A DNA stretch of 64,000 nt from Niabella sp. GTDB lineage: Bacteria > Bacteroidota > Bacteroidia > Chitinophagales > Chitinophagaceae. Numbering within the stretch: the stretch's first letter is position 1; each line of letters starts with the position of its first letter. The translations under genes and the position numbers were made by a program. Below are positions 45,156 through 54,216 of the stretch, piece by piece. A model generated the notes under the pieces. It worked only from the letters and a program-made list of their open reading frames with translations, had not been told where the DNA came from and made no database searches. The stretch lies in the NCBI RefSeq assembly GCF_030150205.1, contig NZ_JASLGT010000005.1:144595-208594 (forward strand), written 5' to 3'.

Positions 45156-45668
45156 TTATATGCTGATTCTTAAAATACCGCCTCCGGCAATTTTTTCAAA
45201 CGTAGCACTGTGATCTTTTACGGTTACCTGGCTGATTTCATATATTCCGGCACTGTTCAATGTGGATGTATAAGATACCTCGAGCAAAAGACTGGTTTTT
45301 ATTTTAAGATAAAACCGTGTTCTGTCGGGCATCGGGAAAATAATGACATTCTTCAGATCCCCCGGTGAAGCCACAGAGATATTGGAACTGATCGGCTGGT
45401 TGGAGGCACTCCGGAGCTCAATATCGGCTGCTGTGATATTACTGGTGCTGATATAGTTGGCGCCGGAACTTTTATCGGTAAGCTCTACATAAAAACGCAC
45501 GGAAGTACAATTCGGTCCGGGGCAGGCCGTACTTGAACCGGTAGCGCCAGTAGCGCCCGCGGCACCCTTAGGACTTTGGTCATAGTTAAGGGCCTGTCCG
45601 GTCTCCCCCATCTTTTTACACTGTACCAGCGATAAAAGTAAAACAGATAAATAAAAAAAGAATCGCAT
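45156..45668 (-). CDS. Hypothetical lipoprotein with short collagen-like segment
   Basis: A 170-aa predicted lipoprotein (SLVQC lipobox, Cys17). After the anchor a short G-x-x run (KGAAGATGATGS) resembles collagen-like repeats, then a strand-rich domain (VRFYVELTDKSSGANYI...). Not recognised. The ATG at 45668 gives a normal signal peptide; an upstream Met at 45695 adds 9 residues. Confidence 0.75.
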   Translation of the reverse strand: MRFFFYLSVLLLSLVQCKKMGETGQALNYDQSPKGAAGATGATGSSTACPGPNCTSVRFYVELTDKSSGANYISTSNITAADIELRSASNQPISSNISVASPGDLKNVIIFPMPDRTRFYLKIKTSLLLEVSYTSTLNSAGIYEISQVTVKDHSATFEKIAGGGILRISI

Positions 45669-45887
45669 AACTGCTTTTTCTACTAAGACGGGCAAAATAC
45701 AAAAAACGAAACAGATCTGGTTGATTTTCCTGAAAACGATTACATTTTAGGCTCTAACTGATTGATTATTAGTTTGCTGATTTTCTTGTTATAAAAGTGT
45801 TGGAAGTGCGGCAAGATGATCCGGTTGCCCTGATGAAAAAAATCATGCGCTTCTGTTGAAGGTCTCCTGCTTCATTTTTATTTATGA

Positions 45888-45895
45888 TATCTTTG
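45888..45895 (+). promoter_or_regulatory. -7 box of ruvB
   Basis: TATCTTTG matches TAnnTTTG, only 7 bp before the ruvB ATG at 45903, so the transcript would have at most a few leader bases. Confidence 0.4.
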
Positions 45896-45902
45896 GGCAA
45901 CG

Positions 45903-46940
45903 ATGAATAATCCCAATTTAAATAAAGAAAAGCAGGGGCTGAGCGCTGTGGAAAGCGATTTTGAGAATACGATCCGCCCGGGCCATATCAAAGATTTTGC
46001 CGGTCAGCCGCAGCTGGTGGAGAACCTGGTGATCTTTATACGGGCGGCAAAAATGCGGGGAGAGGCGTTGGATCATATTCTGTTTCATGGTCCTCCCGGG
46101 TTGGGAAAAACCACCCTGTCGAGGATTGTGGCCAATGAATTGGGCGTAAACATCAAAGAAACCAGCGGGCCGGTGATTGAAAAACCCGGTGACCTGGCGG
46201 GATTGCTAACCTCCCTGGAACCCAATGATGTATTGTTTATTGATGAGATACACCGCCTGAGCACGGTGGTTGAGGAATATTTATATGCGGCGATGGAGGA
46301 TTACCGGCTGGATATTTTACTGGATAGCGGGCCCAATGCCCGGAGTATTCAGCTTTCCCTGAACCCGTTTACATTGGTAGGTGCTACCACCCGGAGCGGG
46401 TTGCTGACGGCACCGCTGTTGTCGCGCTTTGCGATTAAAGCACGCCTGGAATATTATTCGGCGCAAACATTGCAAAAGATCGTGCTCCGGGCAGCGCAAA
46501 TACTGGGTGTACAAATATCGAAAGATGCGGCGGCTGAAATAGCCGGCAGGAGCCGGGCTACCCCACGGATCGCCAATGGACTTTTAAGGCGGGTACGCGA
46601 TTTTGCCCAGGTATTGAACGATGGTATCATTGATGTGGGCATTACACAGCACGCCCTGAAAGCGCTGAACGTAGATGAATATGGGCTTGATGAAATGGAC
46701 AACCGTATTTTACTGGCCATTATTGAAAAATTTAAAGGCGGACCAGTGGGCATTACCACCATTGCTACTGCGGTGGGAGAAGAACCGGGTACTATTGAGG
46801 AAGTATACGAACCTTTTTTAATACAGGAAGGTTTTTTACAACGAACCCCCCGGGGACGTGAGGTAACGCATAAAGCATATGAGCATTTGGGTAAAAAGCC
46901 CAATAGGGGGAATTCACAAAATTTAGCACTTGATTTGTAA
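45903..46940 (+). CDS. ruvB: Holliday junction branch-migration helicase RuvB
   Basis: A 345-aa AAA+ ATPase that drives branch migration with RuvA in recombination and repair. Visible are Walker A GPPGLGKTTLS, Walker B LFIDEIHRL, the sensor region GATTRSGLLTAPL and the C-terminal winged helix (GTIEEVYEPFLIQEGF). Normal length. ruvA and ruvC are not in the window. Confidence 0.98.
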   Translation: MNNPNLNKEKQGLSAVESDFENTIRPGHIKDFAGQPQLVENLVIFIRAAKMRGEALDHILFHGPPGLGKTTLSRIVANELGVNIKETSGPVIEKPGDLAGLLTSLEPNDVLFIDEIHRLSTVVEEYLYAAMEDYRLDILLDSGPNARSIQLSLNPFTLVGATTRSGLLTAPLLSRFAIKARLEYYSAQTLQKIVLRAAQILGVQISKDAAAEIAGRSRATPRIANGLLRRVRDFAQVLNDGIIDVGITQHALKALNVDEYGLDEMDNRILLAIIEKFKGGPVGITTIATAVGEEPGTIEEVYEPFLIQEGFLQRTPRGREVTHKAYEHLGKKPNRGNSQNLALDL

Positions 46941-47490
46941 TAGGATACCAGGGCGCTTGATCGTTTCGTTTCTATATGGGGCGATGATGACCTGCCTGTT
47001 TAGTTGTGTTTCGATAAAGCAACAGAAACTTGAAGAGATATCACCCCTTTCTTCAACAAAATCTTTAGAAGGAACCTATTTATTATATAAATCATTTGAT
47101 GTTGAAAAGAACACAATCTTGAAGGAAAAAAAAGAGACTTCGGGATTTCATAAGATTTCATGTAACATAATTGCGATTAACAAGACAAAAATACTCGTTG
47201 CAAATTTTTTGGACGATTCATGTATTTCCAGAGAATTCATCAAGGGAAGAATAAAGAATAATTTTTTTGTATCCCGAAGAAAATTTAAAATTATCCCGCT
47301 TATCGTTTATAATACATGGAAAAGCAGCCAAACCCAGTTTTACCTAGGGGCTAATCAAAATCTAAGAGTAGAACAGGTAAGCAATGATGGTGGATGGGTG
47401 CTTGTAATTGCAGGAGGGCATTATTGGCATTTTGTTCGTGAATATATACGGTGGTGTCCTGAGAATGCTTCGGCAGGGAGAGAACTATAA
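46930..47490 (+). CDS. Hypothetical lipoprotein overlapping ruvB
   Basis: A 186-aa predicted lipoprotein: the start TTG at 46930, inside the last codons of ruvB, gives a good signal peptide (basic N-terminus, hydrophobic core, lipobox CLFSC). An ATG at 46984 is the alternative, but it cuts off the charged part of the signal. The mature protein is Lys/Ile/Asn-rich and clearly more AT-rich than its neighbours, which suggests a different history. No family recognised. Confidence 0.65.
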   Translation: MICNRIPGRLIVSFLYGAMMTCLFSCVSIKQQKLEEISPLSSTKSLEGTYLLYKSFDVEKNTILKEKKETSGFHKISCNIIAINKTKILVANFLDDSCISREFIKGRIKNNFFVSRRKFKIIPLIVYNTWKSSQTQFYLGANQNLRVEQVSNDGGWVLVIAGGHYWHFVREYIRWCPENASAGREL

Positions 47491-47507
47491 TGTTTATTCC
47501 ATAAAAA

Positions 47508-47543
47508 AAGCCTCTTATATCCGACAGGCAGATATAGAGGCTT
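47508..47543. terminator. Bidirectional terminator
   Basis: AAGCCTCTTATATC (47508-47521) pairs with GATATAGAGGCTT (47531-47543) with one bulge, with A-run upstream and A-rich sequence downstream, giving T-rich tails on both strands. Lies between convergent genes. Confidence 0.7.
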
Positions 47544-47564
47544 AAAATAGGTTATCTAAAAAAA

Positions 47565-48263
47565 TCAATCCTGCACAACCAACCGGAAACCATTTCCGTG
47601 AATATTCACAATTTCAATCTTTTCATCATCTTTCAGATATTTGCGCAGCTTGGCAATATACACATCCATACTTCTGCCGTTGAAATACGTATCGCTGCCC
47701 CAGATCTTTTTCAATGCCTGCTCACGGGGAAGCAGGTCGTTTAAATGCTCCGCCAGCATTTTCAGCAACTCATTTTCTTTTGGAGAAAGTGTTTGCGTGT
47801 TGTCGTTATGCGTCAATTGCCGCAGCTTGGGATTAAAATGATAACTGGAAAGCTGGTATTCTTTATTCTCTGTTTCTTTATTCAGTTCCTCGTTTCGTTT
47901 AAGGATCGCTTTGATCTTTAACAACAACACCTCGCTGTCAAAAGGCTTGGTAATATAATCATCCGCACCCAGTTTATATCCCTGTATAATATCTTCTTTC
48001 ATGGTTTTGGCACTCAGGAAGAACAAAGGAATATCAGGATCTACATTGCGTACCTCTTCTGCAAGGGTAAAACCATCCATATGCGGCATCATTACATCCA
48101 GCAGGCAGAGATCAAATTTTTCACGCTGAAAGGCTGCCAGTCCCAACCGGCCGTCCCGCTCCAGGGTCACATCATAATCATTCAATTCCAGATAATTTTT
48201 CAGCACATTGCCGAGGTTCGGATCATCTTCGCACAATAATATTCTGGGTTTTTTTGTTTCCAT
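47565..48263 (-). CDS. OmpR/PhoB-type response regulator
   Basis: A 232-aa regulator. Receiver: acidic pair DD13-14, phospho-acceptor D56 (LCLLDVMMP), conserved Lys in YITKPFD. The C-terminal winged helix (SPKENELLKMLAEHL ... RSMDVYIAKLRKYL) binds DNA. Close in style to Bacteroidota RprY-like regulators. No kinase gene is adjacent, so it is orphan in this window. Confidence 0.93.
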   Translation of the reverse strand: METKKPRILLCEDDPNLGNVLKNYLELNDYDVTLERDGRLGLAAFQREKFDLCLLDVMMPHMDGFTLAEEVRNVDPDIPLFFLSAKTMKEDIIQGYKLGADDYITKPFDSEVLLLKIKAILKRNEELNKETENKEYQLSSYHFNPKLRQLTHNDNTQTLSPKENELLKMLAEHLNDLLPREQALKKIWGSDTYFNGRSMDVYIAKLRKYLKDDEKIEIVNIHGNGFRLVVQD

Positions 48264-48371
48264 GTTGCTGTGTTTATGTTATTAGATGGCAAATAAAGTT
48301 AATGCTTTTTAATACACTAACAAATGGAAACGAATTTTTTGTTAAAAGTGACCCTGTTACGGAAGACTGCA

Positions 48372-48767
48372 TCACTTCTTAAAAATGCGGAAAGTGCCGT
48401 TGCCGTTCGTGTTTGCGCCCGATCCCCAGGTTCCGTCCATCGTTGTAAAACCAGCATCAACAGCAGCGGTTGTTGAGTAGGAAGTACTGGGCGGATAGGT
48501 GTAGGTTGTTTTTATGGTGGTGCCGGTAACAATATAGGTACCTTCTGCCTTGCCTGCCGTGGCGGTATCACTGGCATCTGCATATACACGTACGGTGCCA
48601 TTGGAACGGTAGAGGAAAAAATAGGGTTTATTAGGCACGGCACTGCCGCTACCGTATTTGCCCTCCCAAAAGCCGATCACAGAAGGAGCCGGTATATCTT
48701 CTTTCTTTTTTTTACAACCGGCGATCATTGCTACAACTATCACTAAAAGGTAAAGTTTTGTTTTCAT
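48372..48767 (-). CDS. Hypothetical small lipoprotein
   Basis: A 131-aa predicted lipoprotein (lipobox MIAGC, Cys18, then KKKKED). The mature domain is Gly/Thr/Tyr-rich and strand-rich (GFWEGKYGSGSAVPN ... GTWGSGANTNGNGTFRIFKK), resembling small lipocalin-like surface proteins. Not recognised further. Confidence 0.75.
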   Translation of the reverse strand: MKTKLYLLVIVVAMIAGCKKKKEDIPAPSVIGFWEGKYGSGSAVPNKPYFFLYRSNGTVRVYADASDTATAGKAEGTYIVTGTTIKTTYTYPPSTSYSTTAAVDAGFTTMDGTWGSGANTNGNGTFRIFKK

Positions 48768-48980
48768 AATAACTGTTTTAATAAATGCGTTTATAATTCA
48801 AAACTACCAGAAGCGGGCAGCCTTCGTCTGCGTATATCTGCGCTTTTTCGTACCGTATTTCTACGTATTTTTAGCTTTAGAGCCATGCAAACAAGCATGC
48901 ATTCAAATTTCCTGCAGATGAGGAATTTTATTCTTTTTTTCAAAAAACTTAAGGAATATTGCAATACCAAATATTTAGTT

Positions 48981-50513
48981 ATGGCGGATACCACTCAATT
49001 TTTGCAGACCGTAAAAGATGGCTATACCTTTAAAGGAGAAAGTTATAAAATAGGCCGGGCCATTTTAAATGGAGCTGTTGTACCGGAAGCGGATATAAAC
49101 ATTCCTTTTAAAACACTGAACCGGCATGGATTGATTGCCGGGGCTACAGGAACCGGTAAAACAAAAACCCTGCAGGTGCTGGCAGAAGGATTGAGTGATG
49201 CAAGCATACCAGTGTTATTGATGGATATAAAAGGCGACCTGAGCGGGATAGGGGCTGCCGGTACCGTAAATGATAAAATTACGGAACGGTGCCAGCTGCT
49301 TGGTATTGAATTTAAACCCGAAGCATACCCGATCGAATTCCTTACGTTGAGTAAAGAAAAAGGTACCCGGCTGCGGGCCACCGTAAGCGAATTTGGCCCG
49401 GTGCTGTTTTCGAAGATCCTGGATTTAAATGACACCCAGGGCGGATTTGTAGCCCTTATTTTTAAATACTGCGATGATAATAAGCTGCCGCTGCTGGATC
49501 TTAAAGATTTTATTAAGGTATTGCAATTCGTAAGTGATGAAGGAAAGGCGGAGCTTGAAAAGACCTATGGAAAAATATCCACGACTTCTACAGGAACAAT
49601 CCTTAGGAAAGTGATTGAACTGCAGCAGCAGGGGGCCGACCTGTTTTTTGGCGAACGCAGCTTTGATGTAGAAGACCTGATGCGGATCAGCAATGACGGG
49701 CGGGGTATGATCTCCGTTGTGCGGGTTACGGATTTGCAGGATCGGCCCAAACTGTTTTCTACCTTTATGCTGCAACTGTTGGCAGAATTGTATGCCACCC
49801 TGCCTGAAGCCGGTGACCTGGATAAGCCCAAGCTGGTATTGTTTATTGATGAAGCGCACCTGATCTTTAATGAAGCCAGTACGGCATTGCTGAACCAGCT
49901 GGAAACGATCGTGAAACTGATCCGTTCGAAAGGCGTGGGCGTGTTTTTCTGTACACAAAATCCAATGGATGTACCCGCTTCCATACTGGCACAACTGGGT
50001 TTAAAGGTACAGCACGCCTTGCGGGCTTTTACGGCCGCAGACCGGAAGGTGATCAAGCAAACCGCAGAAAATTATCCGATCAGTACCTTTTATCAAACGG
50101 ATGAATTGCTGACACAGGTAGGTATCGGGGAAGCGTTGATCACCATGCTGAATGAAAAGGGGGTGCCTACGCCACTGGTGCATTGTATGTTGCGGGCCCC
50201 GCAAAGCCGTATGGATGTTTTGACGGATATGGAAATCAACGCAATTACGACTGCATCAAAAATTGCCGCGCATTATAACGAGGAAATCGACAATGAAAGT
50301 GCCTATGAGATCCTCACGCGGAAGCTGAATGAAGCAGCTGAGAAAACGGCACAGCAGCAGGAAGAAAAAAAGCCGGCAAGAGCAGCGGAGGAAAAAGGCT
50401 TTTTCGATAATCCGATCGTAAAAAGTATGGCCCGTACAGCAGGAAATACCATTGTACGTTCGCTGCTGGGCGCCATTGGTTTGGGCGGCCGGGGAAAGAA
50501 AAGTATTTTCTGA
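48981..50513 (+). CDS. HerA-like ATPase (DUF853 family)
   Basis: A 510-aa FtsK/HerA-clade ATPase: Walker A GATGTGKTKTLQ, Walker B LVLFIDEAHLIF, sensor FFCTQNP, and an Arg-rich Ala/Glu tail. DUF853 proteins are predicted DNA-translocating ATPases of uncertain role. The ATG at 48981 begins MADTTQFLQTVKDG, the expected N-terminus; an upstream in-frame ATG at 48885 adds 32 residues that do not fit. Confidence 0.9.
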   Translation: MADTTQFLQTVKDGYTFKGESYKIGRAILNGAVVPEADINIPFKTLNRHGLIAGATGTGKTKTLQVLAEGLSDASIPVLLMDIKGDLSGIGAAGTVNDKITERCQLLGIEFKPEAYPIEFLTLSKEKGTRLRATVSEFGPVLFSKILDLNDTQGGFVALIFKYCDDNKLPLLDLKDFIKVLQFVSDEGKAELEKTYGKISTTSTGTILRKVIELQQQGADLFFGERSFDVEDLMRISNDGRGMISVVRVTDLQDRPKLFSTFMLQLLAELYATLPEAGDLDKPKLVLFIDEAHLIFNEASTALLNQLETIVKLIRSKGVGVFFCTQNPMDVPASILAQLGLKVQHALRAFTAADRKVIKQTAENYPISTFYQTDELLTQVGIGEALITMLNEKGVPTPLVHCMLRAPQSRMDVLTDMEINAITTASKIAAHYNEEIDNESAYEILTRKLNEAAEKTAQQQEEKKPARAAEEKGFFDNPIVKSMARTAGNTIVRSLLGAIGLGGRGKKSIF

Positions 50514-50669
50514 TCAATAGCAACAGCGTGGCACGAAAAATTCAACTGTAATGCCTCCAGGGACCGTGTTATAAACCCAGGGATGAAAGGCTCCTGATAC
50601 CGTTATTACACCGCCGTGAAATATAGGCCTTCTATGTTTCAGTGTGGAAGCGCACACCGTTAAGACCGG

Positions 50670-53048
50670 TTACTTTACTGTAAATGTAGTTTCTGAAAAA
50701 ACGGGGGTTCCTTTACTGGAAATGCCCTGCAATACTACTTTATAAAGGCCCCTGAAGTCGGAAGTAAAACAGTTTAGTTTTAATGGTTCGCGGCCTTGCA
50801 GCCGGATATCCGGCTCCCAAAGCAGTGTGGTCCGGTTATCGGGAATCCGCACATCACCTTTATCCCCGTTGGCATAAACGGGTGTATAAAAGACCCGTTG
50901 CAGCTGCAGTCCTTCATAGTCGATGGCAACCGCTGCGGGATCCAGTTCAAATCCGTCAAATTTTGAATGATAGGTCTGGAAACTTACAACACCGGAATAA
51001 AGTGAACTGCCCAGTATGAATCTTCGCGGAACCACATCCAGCCGTTTAACTTTATAAGGGTCGTAGTTAAAGATGCTGTTGTAATCGGTTAAAGGAACCC
51101 CATCCAGCAACACCAGCACCGCATATTTGTAAACGGTTTGATATTTTTCATCGTAGATCGTCATGTGTAACTTACGGTCGCGCAGCACTACGTTTACAGG
51201 CCGTACATATTCTCGCAGCACTTCCTCGATGGTAGAAAACCGTTTGTAATCATCCAATAAGTAACTGATCTCTGGTTTCCCGTAAAAAGGCAGGGTATCT
51301 GCATACTGGGGAACTGCATAACTATTGATCCTGTCTTTATAATAGATATTGGTTGTTTGCATGGCAATGCTGCGTTTGAGCAGATGGGCACTGTCTGCAG
51401 GACTGGGCAAATAAGGAAATTGGGTAAAAGACCTGTTGGCGCTGTCAATAAACGGAGAGATAATGGCTGCCTTGTAACTACCCGCCTGGCTTGTTGCCGG
51501 AGTGGGTTTCAGGAACACATCGCCCGGGCCAAAGTATCGTTTTACATTGAACCGCACAATACCGCTGCTATCACTGGTGCCGTTATAAAGTCCAAAGGGC
51601 ATAGACGGTACGGTTAACAAATACGGGGCTCCTGCTGCCGGCTGATTATTCCATTGGTTGAGCACCCTGGCCATAACAACATGTCCGTTATATTCGGGGA
51701 GGTAGGTTATGGCCGGATCAAAAACAGGCGTACCGGCATCAAAATGCCGCCAACCATTTACCAGCATCAGGTTCTCGATCGCATTTCCCTGTGCGGCTTC
51801 GGGCGTGAAATAAAAGCCGGGTTCCTCAATGTTTCCTGACAGGCCGGCTGTAAGCTGCAGGTATTCCCCGATACCGGATGTTTCTGCATGCTGATCCATG
51901 GCATAAACCGAAAGAGAGCCCTGTATAATATCCTGACCGTCTCCGCCTGTTGCGGGAATCAGCTGTATACCGGCATTGTCCCTTACCGGGAGTTGCTGTC
52001 CGTTGGTACTGATGGTAATTTGCCTGGGCGGGATGGCTGAAGGAATAAATACCAGCCGCTCGTTTACCGGTTTCCGGTTTTGATTGAACAGGGTAAAACA
52101 GGTAATACCTTTTCCCAGTTTTGCTTTGCTTACGGTAATTTCAGCCGTATTGTTGGTCTGCAGATCTACTTCCGTTGCAAAGGTGTTTTTCTGTTCGTTG
52201 TGTGCCACCAACACCATTTTTTGCGGCACTGCCGCCTGGTGCGCTGCTATTTTAACAAGATAGGCGTCGCCTCCGTTGTCCGTAACACTTAAAACAGTAC
52301 CATTGTTTTTGGGCGTAGGCAGTTCTTTTTTAATGGTGCCTTTGCCAGGTACCGATACTGCCGCTGTATATTTTCTACCGGGCAACGGTGTATAGCTGAA
52401 CTGGCCCAGCCCAAATTTTAGAAGCTGAAACCGGGCCACGGTGTCCGTACCGTTTTCGATAATGCTTCCGGTTGCGGGCAATCCCTTTATCGTTTTCGGG
52501 TCCAATACCTGAACCCCCATTTTTGAAGAAAGGCCTTCGATCAGTTCTCCGCCTTCCGGAAAAAAATTGAGGATCAGTTCCGGCGGTGCCGGGCGGGGCA
52601 TTTGCTCACCGGCGGCGATCGTATTCGTGATCAGCAGTTTTTTCCGGAACAGAAACCGGGTATCTCCATTCTTCATCTGGTTGGTATAGGCAACAAGTGT
52701 ATATGCGCCGGTGGCGGCATTCACAGGCAGGTAGAAGCTTCCCTTTCCGGTACCCCCGGCTACGGGTACTTTCGACTGGATCACGGCCACACCGTTATCA
52801 TTCAGCAGTTCCAGGTACACAATGCTGTTGTAATCGGTAAGGGTATGCGTGCCGGCATGCATCAGGTAGGTTTTAAACCATACGAGCTCTCCCGCCAGGT
52901 AAGATTCTTTGTCGCTGTGAACAAAGATGATCTCCGGAGCCGGCCCGCTCTTTTGAGGCTGCGCCGGTGCTATCAGGTGCAGCTGCAGGCAAAGGGCAAT
53001 GAGCAGCAGCCTGGAACCACAAAAAAAAGAATGTATCATCATATTCAT
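50670..53048 (-). CDS. MG2-like surface protein of TonB operon
   Basis: A 792-aa exported protein (signal peptide with LLLIALCLQLHLIAPAQ). Tandem beta domains start with IIFVHSDKESYLAGELVWFKTYL, the MG2/macroglobulin-like pattern, and continue with GKGSFYLPVNAATGAYTLVAYT and later NAIENLMLVNGWRHFD. No complement-type thioester motif was seen. Such proteins are often encoded beside TonB receptors in Bacteroidota and may be surface partners. Fourth gene of the operon, 12 bp after DUF4249. Confidence 0.82.
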   Translation of the reverse strand: MNMMIHSFFCGSRLLLIALCLQLHLIAPAQPQKSGPAPEIIFVHSDKESYLAGELVWFKTYLMHAGTHTLTDYNSIVYLELLNDNGVAVIQSKVPVAGGTGKGSFYLPVNAATGAYTLVAYTNQMKNGDTRFLFRKKLLITNTIAAGEQMPRPAPPELILNFFPEGGELIEGLSSKMGVQVLDPKTIKGLPATGSIIENGTDTVARFQLLKFGLGQFSYTPLPGRKYTAAVSVPGKGTIKKELPTPKNNGTVLSVTDNGGDAYLVKIAAHQAAVPQKMVLVAHNEQKNTFATEVDLQTNNTAEITVSKAKLGKGITCFTLFNQNRKPVNERLVFIPSAIPPRQITISTNGQQLPVRDNAGIQLIPATGGDGQDIIQGSLSVYAMDQHAETSGIGEYLQLTAGLSGNIEEPGFYFTPEAAQGNAIENLMLVNGWRHFDAGTPVFDPAITYLPEYNGHVVMARVLNQWNNQPAAGAPYLLTVPSMPFGLYNGTSDSSGIVRFNVKRYFGPGDVFLKPTPATSQAGSYKAAIISPFIDSANRSFTQFPYLPSPADSAHLLKRSIAMQTTNIYYKDRINSYAVPQYADTLPFYGKPEISYLLDDYKRFSTIEEVLREYVRPVNVVLRDRKLHMTIYDEKYQTVYKYAVLVLLDGVPLTDYNSIFNYDPYKVKRLDVVPRRFILGSSLYSGVVSFQTYHSKFDGFELDPAAVAIDYEGLQLQRVFYTPVYANGDKGDVRIPDNRTTLLWEPDIRLQGREPLKLNCFTSDFRGLYKVVLQGISSKGTPVFSETTFTVK

Positions 53049-53060
53049 GTTCGCTCTGAA

Positions 53061-54215
53061 TTATTGAGGCCAATAGGCCGGTCTTTGTGTATTGCCACCC
53101 CTGGTTCTGCAATCAATACATGTAGCAGAGGATGAAAGATATCCGTCGGCCTTGTCCTCCGCCCTTGATGTATAATCAATGGGAATCGCGGCCCCGGTAG
53201 CAAATGCCTCTCGGGTACTGTCTGCATTCATGATCACAAAATTTGTTACGCAATATTGCTGAAATGCCCATCCCGCCGGACTGTCTATAAATATCCGTTT
53301 TTGTTTGGGCTCGGTTGCCGAAATATACCCGATAACGATCTCTTTCGGATCGCTGACGCAATGCATATTTCCTCTTAGTTCAGAAGGGAGGGGACCGAAA
53401 ATATCCCCGATGGATTCCGTATTCTTTTTCATCAGATCATAAAATTCGTAGGCGGCCTTGTCCATTGCATATTGCCGTAACAGGATGCTGTATTTAACGG
53501 AAAGCCGCTCGTTACCGGAAGGGATGAGGTTCAATGGCTGCTGGTAAATAACGTCGGAGGTGAGTTTTGCGGAGCTGCCGATATAAATATTGGAAGACTT
53601 TCCATATTTCCAGCAATAAAATACTTCTTCCTGCGGAAACCGGCGACGGCGCACACCGAAGGGGTCCGAATCCTTTGAAGCAGCATCATAAATTAATCCC
53701 GAGTAGTAAGCGCTGCGGATCTCCCAGGTTTCGTCATAATCCCAACGGTAATACACCGTACTGTTACTGGCGTCATGTGTATTTACATATAATTGAACGC
53801 CCTTATCGCTTTGTTTAAATCCGATACTGTCAATTTCGGGCGTTGTTTTTACGGGCACAAAGTCCGACAGATACTCTTTGCCGCCGGAGATCCGGATCCG
53901 CACGCGGTAACGGTTACCGGACGAAAGGTCCAATACGCCCTGGTAATTGCCGGCATTGCCCATGGTTAAATTTTTTACCGAATTATCGCTCCCTTCTACT
54001 GTAACCGTAGCGTTCGCTTCCGGTAACAATCCTTTGCTTCCATTGAGCGGAGTGGTTCTGGACAACTGCAGGTTGGTTGTTGCATTTCCGGAGATCAGGG
54101 TGCCTTCCACCACAAGATAATTGGTATTTATTGAGTCTATGTTCGGGTAATACCGGTCTTTACAGGAGCAAAGAAGGGTGACGACCAGCAGCAGTAAGAA
54201 ATATCCCTGTTTCAT
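53061..54215 (-). CDS. DUF4249 lipoprotein
   Basis: A 384-aa predicted lipoprotein (lipobox TLLCSC). The mature part (NYLVVEGTLISGNATTNLQLSRTT) begins with the DUF4249 pattern, continues with beta-strand rich sequence and a Cys-containing C-terminus (SSATCIDCRTRGG). DUF4249 proteins are typically paired with TonB receptors that have an N-terminal carboxypeptidase-like domain, as here. Starts 1 bp after the receptor stop. Confidence 0.9.
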   Translation of the reverse strand: MKQGYFLLLLVVTLLCSCKDRYYPNIDSINTNYLVVEGTLISGNATTNLQLSRTTPLNGSKGLLPEANATVTVEGSDNSVKNLTMGNAGNYQGVLDLSSGNRYRVRIRISGGKEYLSDFVPVKTTPEIDSIGFKQSDKGVQLYVNTHDASNSTVYYRWDYDETWEIRSAYYSGLIYDAASKDSDPFGVRRRRFPQEEVFYCWKYGKSSNIYIGSSAKLTSDVIYQQPLNLIPSGNERLSVKYSILLRQYAMDKAAYEFYDLMKKNTESIGDIFGPLPSELRGNMHCVSDPKEIVIGYISATEPKQKRIFIDSPAGWAFQQYCVTNFVIMNADSTREAFATGAAIPIDYTSRAEDKADGYLSSSATCIDCRTRGGNTQRPAYWPQ

Positions 54216-54216
54216 T

